This document shows, one piece after another, positions 8,245 to 18,743 of a stretch of DNA of 50,274 nucleotides. Source of the DNA: Pseudomonadota bacterium (GTDB taxonomy: Bacteria > Pseudomonadota > Alphaproteobacteria > SHVP01); assembly GCA_022566715.1 (NCBI GenBank), contig JADFIH010000006.1:1-50274 (forward strand), in the 5' to 3' direction. The position numbers were made by a program, and so were the translations under genes. How positions within the stretch are numbered: the first letter of the stretch is position 1; each line of letters starts with the position of its first letter. The notes below the pieces were generated by a model. It searched no databases and was not told the DNA's origin. It was given only the letters and a program-made list of their open reading frames with translations.

Positions 8245-8778
8245 TCGCGGGGCGATCACCATGGTCATGAGGCGGCCTTCCATCCTGGGAAACTGCTCGA
8301 CCTTGGCAAGCTCATCGACTTCGTCGCGCACGCGTTCGAGCACGCGCATGCCGAGCTCCTGGTGGACCATCTCGCGGCCGCGGAACCGAAGGGTCACCTT
8401 GACCTTGTCGCCGTCGCCAAGGAAGCGGGTGATCGACCGCATCTTGACGGCATAGTCGTGCTCGTCGATGCCGGGCCGCATCTTGATTTCCTTGACGTCG
8501 ACGGTTTTTTGCTTCTTGCGCGCGATGTTCGCCTTCTTCTGGGCTTCGTATTTGTACTTCCCGAAATCCAGAAGTTTGCAAACGGGCGGATCGGCGTTGG
8601 GAGAAACCTCGACCAGATCGAGACCGGCTTCGTCCGCCATCTCCTTGGCCTTTTCGGTGTCGACGACACCGACCATTTCGCCTTTTTCGTCGATAAGCCG
8701 TACGCTCGGCAAGTCGATCATGTCGTTGATGCGGGGCCCTTTAGGGGTCGGCGCCGTTTGATAGGGACGTCTTGCTAT
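8242..8778 (-). CDS. infC: Translation initiation factor IF-3, candidate AUA start
   Basis: IF-3 sequence; conserved N-terminus (I)[18 protein letters not shown] extends 19 codons upstream of the first ATG (8721); AGGAG 7 nt before ATA. Confidence 0.92.
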   Translation of the reverse strand: MARRPYQTAPTPKGPRINDMIDLPSVRLIDEKGEMVGVVDTEKAKEMADEAGLDLVEVSPNADPPVCKLLDFGKYKYEAQKKANIARKKQKTVDVKEIKMRPGIDEHDYAVKMRSITRFLGDGDKVKVTLRFRGREMVHQELGMRVLERVRDEVDELAKVEQFPRMEGRLMTMVIAPR

Positions 8779-8897
8779 GCGTCAGCTCCTCTATGCGGGG
8801 TCCGCGAAACATCCGCCCGGTTCCCGATGAGTACGTTGAGCCCCTTGAGCATTGTTCGCGATGACCCCTATTCCGCCAAATTCCGCCGCTCCGGCAC

Positions 8898-10817
8898 CTA
8901 ATTCTTCGTGCCTGGAACCGCCGATTCGACGACAAGTCTATCCACTGCCTCGTCCAGCGCAAGGACTTCTTGATTCTTCGCGCCCAGCCGCCGGACCGAA
9001 ACCGATCGTTCTTGGGCTTCGCGGGCGCCGAGAACGAACATCACCGGCACCTTCGCGTGCGAATGTTCTCGCACTTTATAGTTAATTTTTTCATTGCGCA
9101 GGTCCAATTCGGCCCTGAGGCCCGCGTCTTCGAGGGCCGCCATGGCGGCGCGCGCGGCCTCGTCCGCCGCCTCGGTGATGGTCGCCACGACCACCTGAAC
9201 AGGCGCGAGCCACAGGGGCAGCTTGCCCGAATACTGCTCGATGAGGATGCCGATGAAACGCTCCAGGGTGCCGAGAATGGCGCGGTGCAGCATGACCGGG
9301 CGGTGCTTGGCCCCGTCCTCCCCCACGTACTCGGCGCCGAGCCGCTCCGGCATCACGAAATCGACCTGCAACGTGCCGCACTGCCAAGACCGGCCGATGG
9401 CGTCGCGCAGGTGGAACTCGAGCTTGGGTCCATAGAAGGCGCCCTCGCCGGGCGCGAGCTCATAGTCGAGCCCGGCCGCGCGCACGGCGTCGGTCAGCGC
9501 TTGCTCGGCCTTGTCCCAGACCGTGTCGGTGCCCACGCGCTCGTCCGGCCGGTCGGCGAACTTCACGGTGACGTCGGGAAAACCGAGTTCGCCGTACATC
9601 TCCATGAGAAGTTCGCAAAAGCGCGTCGTCTCCGACGTGATCTGGTCCTCGGTACAGAAAATATGGGCGTCGTCCTGGGTCATGGCGCGCACGCGCAAGA
9701 GCCCGTGCAGCGCGCCGTGGGCCTCGTTGCGGTGGCACGATCCAAACTCCGCCATGCGCAGGGGCAGGTCGCGGTAGCTCTTGATGCCCTGACGGAAGAT
9801 CTGGACGTGCGCCGGGCAGTTCATCGGCTTAAGGGCGAGGGTGCGGTCTTCGTCTTGCGTCGTGAACATATGCTCGCGGAATTTCTCCCAGTGACCCGAC
9901 GCCTCCCAAAGCTTGCGGTCGATCAGGATCGGCGTGCGGACCTCCTGGTAGCCGCCCTTCTCCAACTTCCCCCGTACATAATCCTCGAGCGTGCGAAAAA
10001 CGGTCCAGCCCTTGGGATGCCAGAACACGCTGCCCATGGCCTCTTCCTGAAAATGGAACAGGCCCATCTCGCGCCCGAGCTTGCGGTGGTCGCGCTTCTC
10101 GGCTTCCTCGATTTGGTACAGGTGGGCTTTGAGTTCCTTCTCCGTCGCCCACGCCGTGCCGTAAATGCGCCGCAGCATCTCGTTATTGGAATCGCCCCGC
10201 CAGTAGGCGCCCGCGATCGACATCAGTTTGAAGGCGTGACCGAGTTTTCCCGTCGAGGGCAGGTGCGGCCCCCGGCACAGATCGATGAAATTGCCTTGCC
10301 GGTACAGTCCGATGGGCTCGCCCTCCGGAATGTCGGCGATGATTTCGGCCTTGTAACGCTCGCCTTCGGTCTTGAAGAATTCAATGGCCTTGCCGCGGTC
10401 CCATTCCTCGCGCGTGATCGGCTCGTCCCGCTTGACGATCTCGTGCATGCGGGCTTCGATCTTTTCCAGGTCTTCGGGAACGAAGGGCTCGCCGCGGCTG
10501 AAGTCGTAGTAGAAGCCCGTCTCGATGGCCGGCCCGATGGTGACCTGGGTCTCGGGATAAAGCTCCTTCACGGCCTCGGCCATGACGTGCGCCGCGTCGT
10601 GGCGTATCAGTTCGAGCGCCTCGGGCGATTTGGCGGTGACGATGCTGACCTCGGCGTCGCGCTCGATCGTCATGGCAAGATCGCGCACCTCGCCATCGAG
10701 CAAGATCGCAAGCGCCGCCTTGGCCAAACCGGGTCCGATCTCGGCCGCAAGCTCCGCTCCCGTCACCGGGCCGTCGAAGTTTCGGACGCTGCCGTCGGGC
10801 AGGGTGATGGCGACCAT
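8898..10817 (-). CDS. thrS: Threonine--tRNA ligase
   Basis: [19 protein letters not shown]... [12 protein letters not shown]..., [17 protein letters not shown]..., class II aaRS motifs. Confidence 0.97.
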   Translation of the reverse strand: MVAITLPDGSVRNFDGPVTGAELAAEIGPGLAKAALAILLDGEVRDLAMTIERDAEVSIVTAKSPEALELIRHDAAHVMAEAVKELYPETQVTIGPAIETGFYYDFSRGEPFVPEDLEKIEARMHEIVKRDEPITREEWDRGKAIEFFKTEGERYKAEIIADIPEGEPIGLYRQGNFIDLCRGPHLPSTGKLGHAFKLMSIAGAYWRGDSNNEMLRRIYGTAWATEKELKAHLYQIEEAEKRDHRKLGREMGLFHFQEEAMGSVFWHPKGWTVFRTLEDYVRGKLEKGGYQEVRTPILIDRKLWEASGHWEKFREHMFTTQDEDRTLALKPMNCPAHVQIFRQGIKSYRDLPLRMAEFGSCHRNEAHGALHGLLRVRAMTQDDAHIFCTEDQITSETTRFCELLMEMYGELGFPDVTVKFADRPDERVGTDTVWDKAEQALTDAVRAAGLDYELAPGEGAFYGPKLEFHLRDAIGRSWQCGTLQVDFVMPERLGAEYVGEDGAKHRPVMLHRAILGTLERFIGILIEQYSGKLPLWLAPVQVVVATITEAADEAARAAMAALEDAGLRAELDLRNEKINYKVREHSHAKVPVMFVLGAREAQERSVSVRRLGAKNQEVLALDEAVDRLVVESAVPGTKN

Positions 10818-10975
10818 TAACCTAGATTCCGTTGCACTTCCAAGCCCTTGCGGCACGGTGGGCGGCACGGTGGCGAACATAGGTGCATATGCCCGCGAGT
10901 CAAGAAAGCTTCTCTGCTATCATAAGGTGCGAACCGCCCTTCACGGCGGAGCGGGCTAGGAATGGGGGTATCAAT

Positions 10976-11935
10976 ATGAGCGATCAGGCCGCAGCCATTG
11001 ATGAGCGTGCGCCGTTCAGTTTCGTCGGTGACATGGGCCCGCTGTTCGGCCTTGTCGTCGTCAACGCGCTTCTGACCATCGTTACACTGGGCATCTACCG
11101 GTTTTGGGCGCGCACGCGCGTACGCCGCTTCCTCTGGCGCAACATGCGGCTTCTAGGTGAACCGTTCGAATATTCCGGCGTCGGGTCTGAACTGTTCGTC
11201 GGTTTTTTGATCGTCGTCTTCATAGTCCTGCTGCCCCTGGGCATTGTCAACGCGTTGGCTCAGTTCTTGATCCAGGGCGATGTTGGAGCGATCCTTTTTA
11301 ACATGGCCTACTACCTGGTGATCCTCTTTCTCATTGGCGTCGGGTTGTATCGCGCGCGGCGCTATCGTCTGACCCGCACGACTTGGCGCGGCATTCGCGC
11401 CAACCAGACCGGGGCGGGCAAGCAGTACGCGATTCGGTACGTCGGCTACACGATACTCCAAGGGATTACCCTGGGTTGGTTCACTCCCGCCAAGAATGTC
11501 CGGCTCTGGGATTTCAGGTTGGCGAATACCTGGTTCGGAAACGCGCGCTTCAAGTACGCGCGCGGGGGTGAAGGCCTATACCGTACCTTCGCCATTTGCT
11601 GGTTCCTGCTCATTCCGACGCTTGGAATTTCTTTTCTCTGGTACAAGGCGAGAGAGTTGCGGACGCTCACCGCCAAGACCAGCTACGAAAAAACCCAGTT
11701 TGAGTTGGATGTCACGGCGGGCCGCCTAGCCTGGCTTGTAATTCCCAACGCTTTGATCACCATCTTCACCGTGGGCCTTGGGGCTCCGTTCGCGCAGTGG
11801 CGCACGGCCCGCTTCCTGGCCATCTATCTGAGGGCGCGCGGCACGCCCGATTTCTCCGCCATTGAACAAGACCTTCGTGCGCGCCCGCAGTTCGGCGAAG
11901 GCCTGGCCGATGGTTTCAACCTCGGAGGCGTCTAG
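10976..11935 (+). CDS. DUF898 (YjgN-like) membrane protein
   Basis: FSFVGDMGPLFGLVVVNALLTIVTLGIYRFWARTRVRRFLW, repeated at C-terminus; multiple TM segments. Confidence 0.85.
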   Translation: MSDQAAAIDERAPFSFVGDMGPLFGLVVVNALLTIVTLGIYRFWARTRVRRFLWRNMRLLGEPFEYSGVGSELFVGFLIVVFIVLLPLGIVNALAQFLIQGDVGAILFNMAYYLVILFLIGVGLYRARRYRLTRTTWRGIRANQTGAGKQYAIRYVGYTILQGITLGWFTPAKNVRLWDFRLANTWFGNARFKYARGGEGLYRTFAICWFLLIPTLGISFLWYKARELRTLTAKTSYEKTQFELDVTAGRLAWLVIPNALITIFTVGLGAPFAQWRTARFLAIYLRARGTPDFSAIEQDLRARPQFGEGLADGFNLGGV

Positions 11936-11947
11936 CCTGGCCCGCGA

Positions 11948-13012
11948 ATGGACACCTCGGCAACATACTTCGATGGCCAAGCCGCCGCCGCTCATACGGT
12001 CACGGTGGAGACGACGCAGAGCGGCCTCGCTTTCGTTTTGCCAAGCGGAACGGAGATTTCCTGGCCCTACAACGACCTGAGGCTGATCGACAAGCCGGAT
12101 ATTTATGGCCGCTTCGTCCTGACCTCTCTCTCCCAGCGCGAGGCGCGGCTCTCCATCAGCGATGACACGTGGCTCGCGTTCCTCGATACGCGCGCACCTG
12201 ACCTGCGAAGCAACGACGTTCGGGCGCGGGCCCGTGGACTCTGGGTGATCGCCACCGCAACACTGGTCGTTAGCGCCGCCGTGGCGGTCGTCTTGCTGGT
12301 CCCCGGGCTCTCGATCGTTATTGGCCGCGCGATCCCACCCTCGTGGGTCGAGCAGATTGGAGAGGACGTCGTCGCGCAATTCGCGGCGGGGGAACGCTGG
12401 TGCACCGGAACCGGCGGGACAAACGCTGTGGCCCAAATGGTGCGGCCACTTGAGGAGGCGGGGTCTCCTGACTTTCATCTCATCGTCCGCGTGCTCGACA
12501 GCGACGCCATCAACGCCTTTGCGGCGCCGGGCGGCCGCATTGTCATCTTTCGAGGTCTCATCGACGCCGCGGAGTCGGCGGATGAGGTTGCCGGCGTTCT
12601 CGCCCACGAAATAGCTCACGTGATCCACCGTCACCCGACAGAGGCCACCATTCGGGTACTTGGGTCGTGGATTTTCTTTCGCGCGGTGCTTGGTGATTCC
12701 GCCGGCTCGGCTGGAACCTTGCTGATTGCCTTCGCGCATAGCCGGGAGAACGAGGTGCAGGCCGATCGAACCGCGCTGACGTTGCTGCGGGAGACCGGGA
12801 TTGGCTCACAGGGCATGGCGGCCTTTTTCGAGCGTTTAACCGACGTCGAGGTAGAGTCCGGCGCGGACCGCATTCCTTCGTTCTTGACCACCCACCCGCC
12901 GACCGGCGAGCGATTGCGCGCCATCGAAGCCGCGCGGGTTCAGCCGACGACGGTCAGGCCCGCCTTGACCGCCGCGGAGTGGAAAGACCTGAAGGCGATT
13001 TGCGACGTCTAG
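11948..13012 (+). CDS. M48 family metallopeptidase
   Basis: LAHEIAHVIHRHPTE (HExxH), ENEVQADR downstream; TM segment before the peptidase domain. Confidence 0.88.
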   Translation: MDTSATYFDGQAAAAHTVTVETTQSGLAFVLPSGTEISWPYNDLRLIDKPDIYGRFVLTSLSQREARLSISDDTWLAFLDTRAPDLRSNDVRARARGLWVIATATLVVSAAVAVVLLVPGLSIVIGRAIPPSWVEQIGEDVVAQFAAGERWCTGTGGTNAVAQMVRPLEEAGSPDFHLIVRVLDSDAINAFAAPGGRIVIFRGLIDAAESADEVAGVLAHEIAHVIHRHPTEATIRVLGSWIFFRAVLGDSAGSAGTLLIAFAHSRENEVQADRTALTLLRETGIGSQGMAAFFERLTDVEVESGADRIPSFLTTHPPTGERLRAIEAARVQPTTVRPALTAAEWKDLKAICDV

Positions 13013-13149
13013 AGCGGTTCCGATTTGATCGGAACCACTCTAGCTTTTTGTCGCTCACGGCTGCGGGTCCGCGCCTGCGCGGGCGCGCCGGATCACCGGC
13101 GGGCCGCCTTGCGGCCTTGAGCGATTCCAGATGAACTGGAAACGCTCTA
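13010..13149. repeat. Dispersed intergenic repeat, copy 2 (140 bp, terminal inverted repeats AGAGCG(G/T)TTCC)
   Basis: Starts TAGAGCGGTTCC and ends GGAAACGCTCTA; homologous to copy 1. Confidence 0.88.
13016..13049 (+). terminator. Intrinsic terminator formed by repeat copy 2
   Basis: GGTTCCGAT-TTG-ATCGGAACC perfect 9-bp stem plus AGAG/CTCT flank, then CTTTTTG. Confidence 0.65.
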
Positions 13150-14358
13150 ACGTGCGGGGCCCGCCGACAGCACTTGGCGGTAGACGTCCAGCGTGCGCTC
13201 GCACATCGCCCGCACCGTAAAGTTCTCGCACACGTGCTTGCGCGCGTGGCGCGCCATGGCCTCGCGCGCGCCCGAATCGAGCGCCAGGGCTTCGTTGAGG
13301 GCCGCGGTGAGCGCCACGGGATCGCCTGGCGGCACCAGCCAGCCCGTCTTGCCGGGCAGGACGGTTTCCCGCGCACCGCCGTGATCGGTCGCCACCACGG
13401 GCCGGCCCATGGCCTGCGCCTCGGCGGCGACGCGGCCGAACGCTTCGGGGTCCGTCGAGGCCGATACGACGACGTCGGCCAGCATATGGGCCGCCGGCAT
13501 GTCGCGGCAATTATCGACGATATGCACGATGCCGCTGAGGCCGTGCCCCGCGATGGTGCGTTGGAGTTCATCGCGGTAGCCCTCACGCCCCAGGGAGCTG
13601 CCGACAAGAAGACATCGGATATCCGTGCGCCCGAGGCCGGCCAGGGCATCGATCAGAACGCCCTGCCCCTTCCAGCGCGTAATCCGGCCGGGCAACATGA
13701 TGACCGGCATCCCGTCGGGCAGCCGCCACGCCGTGGCGAGTTGGATGATCCTTTCCGCCGAGGTCCGCGCCGGATCGAAGACATCCACATCGATGCCCCG
13801 TGGGATCGTAACGAGTTGGCCGTCCGCCACGTTGTAGCGCTCGTTGATGTGGCCGGCGATGAAGTCGGAAATGGCGATGACTTTCTCGCCCTTCGCCATC
13901 ACCGAGTTATAGCGCCGTTTCAAAAAGTTCTGCGCGTTGTAGGTGCCGTGGTAGGTGGTGACGAACCGGATTCCGGTTCGCCGGCCCGCCAGCAGCGCGC
14001 TCCAAGCGGGTCCGCGGCTGCGCCCATGGATGATATCGACGCCGCGCTCCCTGATGATCCGTTCCAGGACCGCCGCGTTGCGGCGGAGCGCGAAGGGACT
14101 CTTGGAGTCGAGACCAAGCGTGATGTGTTCGGCGCCGCCGCGGTCGAGCTCCGCCACCATGTGGCCGCCACTCGAGGCGACCAGCGAGGTCCAGCCGGCC
14201 GCCGCGATGGCCACCGCAACATCGACCGCGCCGCGTTCCACACCGCCCGTCTCCAGGGCCGGCAGCACCTGTAGGACGACGGGACGCCGAGCCCCGTTCG
14301 TGGCCTCGGCGCTGGCGGCGCCCTCGTAAGGGATGCTAGGCTGCAAGGCCTGACTCAT
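13147..14358 (-). CDS. Glycosyltransferase family 4 protein
   Basis: VLPALETGGVERG...GRITRWKGQGVLIDALA...STDPEAFGRVAAEAQAMGRPVVATDHGG. Confidence 0.92.
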   Translation of the reverse strand: MSQALQPSIPYEGAASAEATNGARRPVVLQVLPALETGGVERGAVDVAVAIAAAGWTSLVASSGGHMVAELDRGGAEHITLGLDSKSPFALRRNAAVLERIIRERGVDIIHGRSRGPAWSALLAGRRTGIRFVTTYHGTYNAQNFLKRRYNSVMAKGEKVIAISDFIAGHINERYNVADGQLVTIPRGIDVDVFDPARTSAERIIQLATAWRLPDGMPVIMLPGRITRWKGQGVLIDALAGLGRTDIRCLLVGSSLGREGYRDELQRTIAGHGLSGIVHIVDNCRDMPAAHMLADVVVSASTDPEAFGRVAAEAQAMGRPVVATDHGGARETVLPGKTGWLVPPGDPVALTAALNEALALDSGAREAMARHARKHVCENFTVRAMCERTLDVYRQVLSAGPAR

Positions 14359-14410
14359 CGGCGGCCTAACTCATCTGTCAATGGGAGTCTCCAACCAAGG
14401 GCGCAACCAC

Positions 14411-15220
14411 ATGACCGTCGTGCGCGAGACGCCCGGGCAGCCGCCTGAGCGGCCGCCTGACCAGCCGCCCGGGCAGCCGAAAATCCTGAACCGGACCGGC
14501 GGCGCCACGATCGCTTTCCATACCACGCAAGGTAGGTCTCCTGGTGTGGTTTTTCTAGGTGGTTTTCGCTCCGACATGACGGGAACCAAGGCCATGGCCC
14601 TTGAGGCCGCCTGCAAGGACGCGGGACGCGCCTTTACCCGGTTCGATTATTTCGGCCACGGCGCCTCGTCGGGCGACTTCACCGACGGCACGATCGGCCG
14701 CTGGCGCGAGGACGCCATTGCCGTCCTCGATGAGCTGACCGAGGGGCCGCAGGTGCTGGTGGGCTCCAGCATGGGGGGCTGGATCATGCTGCTCGCGGCG
14801 CTGGCCCGGCCCGGCCGGGTACACGCCCTGGTCGGCATCGCGGCGGCGCCCGACTTCACCGAAGACCTGATGTGGGACGGTCTTGACGAGCGGATGAAGG
14901 CGGCGCTGCAAGAGGACGGCATCTATCACGTGCCCAGCGAGTACGGCGAGGAGGCTTATCCCATCACCTGGCGGCTCATCGAAGAGGGGCGTGACCACCT
15001 GCTCTTGCGCGCGCCGATCGCCCTGCGCTGCCCGGTCCGGCTGATCCACGGCCTCGAGGACCCGGACGTGCCCTGGGATCAATCGCTGCGCCTGGCCCGC
15101 GCGCTCGAGGGCCCAGACGTCACCGTCACCCTGGTCAAGGACGCCGTCCACCGCCTTGCCGAGCCGCGCGACATCGCCCGGCTCATCGCAACGGTCGAGG
15201 AGGTTTGCGGGCTTTTCTAA
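14411..15220 (+). CDS. Alpha/beta hydrolase
   Basis: GSSMGGW nucleophile elbow; FLGGFRSDMTGTKA...FDYFGHG. Confidence 0.88.
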   Translation: MTVVRETPGQPPERPPDQPPGQPKILNRTGGATIAFHTTQGRSPGVVFLGGFRSDMTGTKAMALEAACKDAGRAFTRFDYFGHGASSGDFTDGTIGRWREDAIAVLDELTEGPQVLVGSSMGGWIMLLAALARPGRVHALVGIAAAPDFTEDLMWDGLDERMKAALQEDGIYHVPSEYGEEAYPITWRLIEEGRDHLLLRAPIALRCPVRLIHGLEDPDVPWDQSLRLARALEGPDVTVTLVKDAVHRLAEPRDIARLIATVEEVCGLF

Positions 15221-15278
15221 TGCGCTAGGGTTGAAGGAACCGAATAAAACCAAATCTAGCCGACCGTCCAAAGAACGA

Positions 15279-16394
15279 TCAGAAGACCTGTTTACCCTCA
15301 CAGAGATTGATTAGCTCGGCGAACGCCAATGCCTGCGGCCGACGGCCCCTAGCCATTCGCACGACCTTAAGGATGCCATTTTCCCGCAGAACACGCAGCA
15401 GATTGGTGAGTCCTTGCCGGCTAAGGGAGTGGTCGCCAGAAAGTTTGAGGTCGGTGCTTTGAAACAACGGGCGTTCGAAAATCTGGTCGAGGAGGGGAAC
15501 CGCATGCTGCGAATGGGTAAGGTCAATAATTCGGGTCTTCATCGCTTCGTATAGTTCTATAATGGAATGTGCTTTATCCGCATTTTCCTTTGCCTGTTTG
15601 GTGATCGCTAACAAGAAGAACGCGATCCAGCGGTTCCACCCATCCGTGCCGGCGCCAAGTGCGCGCAATCGCTCCACGTACTCATCGCGATGATCTTCAA
15701 GATAAGCTGAAAGGTAGAAGGTCGGTCGCGATAGCAACCCCTTCTCCCACAGAAACAAAGGGATCAGCATGCGGCCGAGGCGGCCGTTTCCGTCGAGAAA
15801 CGGGTGAATGATCTCAAATTGCGCGTGGATTATTGCGAGTTGGACAAGCGGGTCAGGTTGATCCGCGTGGTAGAATTTCTCCCATTGGCCCATCGCTTCC
15901 TCGACGAGCGTCGGCACAGGGGGAACAAAGTCTGCTTGCTCCATCGGGGTCCCGGGCGCTCCGATCCAGTTTTGGACCCTTCGGAGTTGCCCGCGCCCTT
16001 TGTCTCGTCCCCGTACGCTATCAAGGAGAACGGAGTGTAACTCCAGCAGTAGGTTCAAGTTAAATGGGCAAGATTCGATTGCCTTTTCGGCGATCCGTAG
16101 AGCCCGCCGATAGTTGATGATTTCTTGTATATCCAGGCGCTGCGACTCCTGCTCGGGCGTCTCGCCTGCTTCGAATTTTAGCACATCACCCAGCGTCGCC
16201 TGCGTACCCTCGATTTTGGACGAGAGAACCGCCTCCTGGGTGATTAGGGGCGACAACAAAACGGCGGGATTAGGAACGCCGTGGAGGATGCCGTCGTAGT
16301 GGGCGATGGACCGGTTTGCCGCGCCCATAAGGGAAATCAAGGGCTCCCAATCAAGTTCCTTTATTGGGAGACTTTGGGGAACAAATGGTTTCAC
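15279..16394 (-). CDS. Fic family protein (probable AMPylase) with N-terminal inhibitory-type motif and C-terminal winged-helix-like region
   Basis: HPFLDGNGRLGR Fic motif; N-terminal LSSKIEGTQATL. Confidence 0.93.
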   Translation of the reverse strand: MKPFVPQSLPIKELDWEPLISLMGAANRSIAHYDGILHGVPNPAVLLSPLITQEAVLSSKIEGTQATLGDVLKFEAGETPEQESQRLDIQEIINYRRALRIAEKAIESCPFNLNLLLELHSVLLDSVRGRDKGRGQLRRVQNWIGAPGTPMEQADFVPPVPTLVEEAMGQWEKFYHADQPDPLVQLAIIHAQFEIIHPFLDGNGRLGRMLIPLFLWEKGLLSRPTFYLSAYLEDHRDEYVERLRALGAGTDGWNRWIAFFLLAITKQAKENADKAHSIIELYEAMKTRIIDLTHSQHAVPLLDQIFERPLFQSTDLKLSGDHSLSRQGLTNLLRVLRENGILKVVRMARGRRPQALAFAELINLCEGKQVF

Positions 16395-16424
16395 GTTCTG
16401 TCAATTCCACTGGTCACGTTCTCC

Positions 16425-16490
16425 CTTGTGTAAGGTATCTAGCGGATAGGCTTTACACAAGAGACTTTGCCCCTAGTCCGGCTTACACAA
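16425..16490. promoter_or_regulatory. Three TTGTGTAA half-sites upstream of the fic gene
   Basis: CTTGTGTAA (16425-16433), TTACACAAG (16453-16461), TTACACAA (16483-16490). Confidence 0.4.
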
Positions 16491-16595
16491 CATGATGCGG
16501 CGGTACGAAGGTTAACCACTAGACCCTCGGCCGAAGACAGCCCTCCTCTCGTGAGAGATTCAGGGCTTCCGGCCGGGACCGGGAAAAACGCCCCC

Positions 16596-17525
16596 CTATT
16601 CCGCGGGCGTGGGCTCGGCTTGAGCCGTCTTTTCCTTCTCTTTTTCCTCGGCACGCAGCGCGTCGAGGCCGTCGCGGTAGGTCGGATACTTGAGGGTGTA
16701 GCCGAGCTCCTCCTTCAGGCGCTTGTTGCTGACACGCTTACTGTCCTCGTAGAACTCCCGCATGATGGGGGGCAGGTGCGCCTTTACCTCGTCATAGGAC
16801 ACCTCCGCCGGCGCGTCGACGCCGAGGATCTTGCAGGCATAGGTGATGATGTCCTGCGGCGGCATCGGCTCGTCGTCCGTAACGTTGTAGATGGCGCCCG
16901 GGTTGGGCTTGCGGATCGAGGCCAGGACGGCGCCGACGATATCGTCCAAATGAATGCGTCCAAGCACTAGCCCGGGCTTGACCATGCGCCGCGCCTTGCC
17001 GCCGCGCACCTGGTCGAGCGGACTGCGGCCCGGACCGTAAATGCCGGCGAGGCGGAAGATATGCGCCGGCACGCCGTGTTCGCGGTGGAGACCGAGCCAT
17101 TGCTCTTCGGCTTTCACGCGCAGTTCGCTGCGGTGATTGTTGGGCGCGGTGGCCGACGACTCGTCGACCCACTCGCCGTCCCGATTGCCGTAGACACCGG
17201 TCGTCGAGAACAAACCCGCCCATTGAAGCCCCTCGATGGCGGCGATGTCGGCGCCATGCATGCCGACGGCGGGATCGCCGTCCTCATCCGGCGGGATCGA
17301 CGAAAGGATGTGCGTCACCCCCTCGAAGGTTTTCTTGGCATCCTCCAGCGGATGATCGCGGTCGAAGAGGTAGACCGGGATGCCCACCTTTTCCTTGAGC
17401 CGGGTGAGTTTCTCGGGCGTCGTGGTCGTGCCGCCGACGCGGAAGCCCAGGTGATCCTGCACCCCATGGGCCACTTGGTGAAAGCTGTAGCCGAGGCCAA
17501 ATCCGAAAAGAAACGGCTGCGTCAT
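16596..17525 (-). CDS. NAD-dependent epimerase/dehydratase (SDR) family protein
   Basis: Rossmann-like N-terminus, STTGVYGNRDGEWVDE, FRLAGIYGPGRSPLD, NVTDDEPMPP. Confidence 0.85.
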   Translation of the reverse strand: MTQPFLFGFGLGYSFHQVAHGVQDHLGFRVGGTTTTPEKLTRLKEKVGIPVYLFDRDHPLEDAKKTFEGVTHILSSIPPDEDGDPAVGMHGADIAAIEGLQWAGLFSTTGVYGNRDGEWVDESSATAPNNHRSELRVKAEEQWLGLHREHGVPAHIFRLAGIYGPGRSPLDQVRGGKARRMVKPGLVLGRIHLDDIVGAVLASIRKPNPGAIYNVTDDEPMPPQDIITYACKILGVDAPAEVSYDEVKAHLPPIMREFYEDSKRVSNKRLKEELGYTLKYPTYRDGLDALRAEEKEKEKTAQAEPTPAE

Positions 17526-17549
17526 TGGGTCCTCCCTTTTGGGCCGCCC

Positions 17550-18743
17550 TTATCGAACGGCGGTCTCCCATTCGGCGGCGACATCCGGGTCGGCCTCGTC
17601 CAGCGAATGAGCGGCCTTCAGTTTCGCAAATTCCGGGGGCGGCAGCAATTGCACGAGGGCCCAGACGGCCATCGCCCGCACCAAGGGCGATTCGTCATCG
17701 AGCAGGGTTTCGGCGGCCGAGGCGGCTGCGGGGTCGCCACTGTTACCCAAGGCGATCAAAACATTGCGGACGAACCGGTCGCGCCCCGTGCGCTTGATGG
17801 GTGAACGGCGGAAAAGTTCGCGGAAGGCCGCATCGTCGAGCCCCGCCAGATCGATCAACCGCGGCGCGGTCAGTTCGGCGCGGGCATGAAACGCCGTCTC
17901 GCGGGAGGCCTGGGCATACTTGTTCCAGGGGCAGACGGCCAGGCAATCGTCGCAACCGTAGATGCGGTTGCCCATCGCAACGCGGAATTCGCGCGCGATG
18001 TGCCCCTTGTGCTCGATCGTCAGGTAGGAGATGCAGCGCCGGGCGTCGAGCCGGTAGGGCGCCGGAAACGCGTCCGTAGGGCAAACATCGAGGCAGGCGT
18101 GGCAGGTCCCGCAGCGGTCAGAGTGGGCGGCGTCGGGCGCAAGGTCCAGGGTCGTGAAAACCTCGCCCAGGAACAACCATGAGCCGAAGCGCCGGGAGAC
18201 CAGGTTGGTGTGCTTGCCCTGCCAACCCAGCCCGGCAACCGCGGCCAAGGGCTTTTCCATCACCGGCGCGGTATCGACGAAGACCTTGACCTCGGCCCCA
18301 TAGGTCTGCGCCAGCCAGCGCCCCAGCGTCTTGAGCCGGCGCTTTACGGTGTCATGGTAATCGTCGCCCCGCGCGTAAACGGAGATGTTTCCATGGGCGC
18401 GCGCGGCAAGCGCCGCCATCGGGTCGCCCTCGGGTCCGTAGTTGACGCCCAACGCGATGACACTCCGCACGTCCGGCCAGAGAACCTTGGAGTCGGCCCG
18501 CCGCGCCGCCTTGGCCGCCAGCCAGTCCATATCGCCGTGCCGGCCGGCGCCGAGAAACTCGCGCAGCCGGTCCCCGGTCTTTGGCCCCAGCTCTGGCGCG
18601 GCGAAGCCCACCGCGTCGAAGCCGAGCGATAGCGCCTGCGCGCGGACCGCCTCGCGCACGGCGAGGGGATCAGATTGGTGCGGCCGCGCCGCGGCCGCCG
18701 GGCGAACCGTCAAACCTCCCCGATCAGAAGTCGAGGTCGGCAT
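17550..18743 (-). CDS. queG: Epoxyqueuosine reductase
   Basis: [37 protein letters not shown] and [15 protein letters not shown] 4Fe-4S motifs. Confidence 0.96.
   Translation of the reverse strand: MPTSTSDRGGLTVRPAAAARPHQSDPLAVREAVRAQALSLGFDAVGFAAPELGPKTGDRLREFLGAGRHGDMDWLAAKAARRADSKVLWPDVRSVIALGVNYGPEGDPMAALAARAHGNISVYARGDDYHDTVKRRLKTLGRWLAQTYGAEVKVFVDTAPVMEKPLAAVAGLGWQGKHTNLVSRRFGSWLFLGEVFTTLDLAPDAAHSDRCGTCHACLDVCPTDAFPAPYRLDARRCISYLTIEHKGHIAREFRVAMGNRIYGCDDCLAVCPWNKYAQASRETAFHARAELTAPRLIDLAGLDDAAFRELFRRSPIKRTGRDRFVRNVLIALGNSGDPAAASAAETLLDDESPLVRAMAVWALVQLLPPPEFAKLKAAHSLDEADPDVAAEWETAVR

Noticed and set aside
8970-10820. 616-aa plus-strand ORF
   Set aside because: Exactly antisense to thrS; long antisense frames are expected in GC-rich DNA and the translation shows no recognisable domain.
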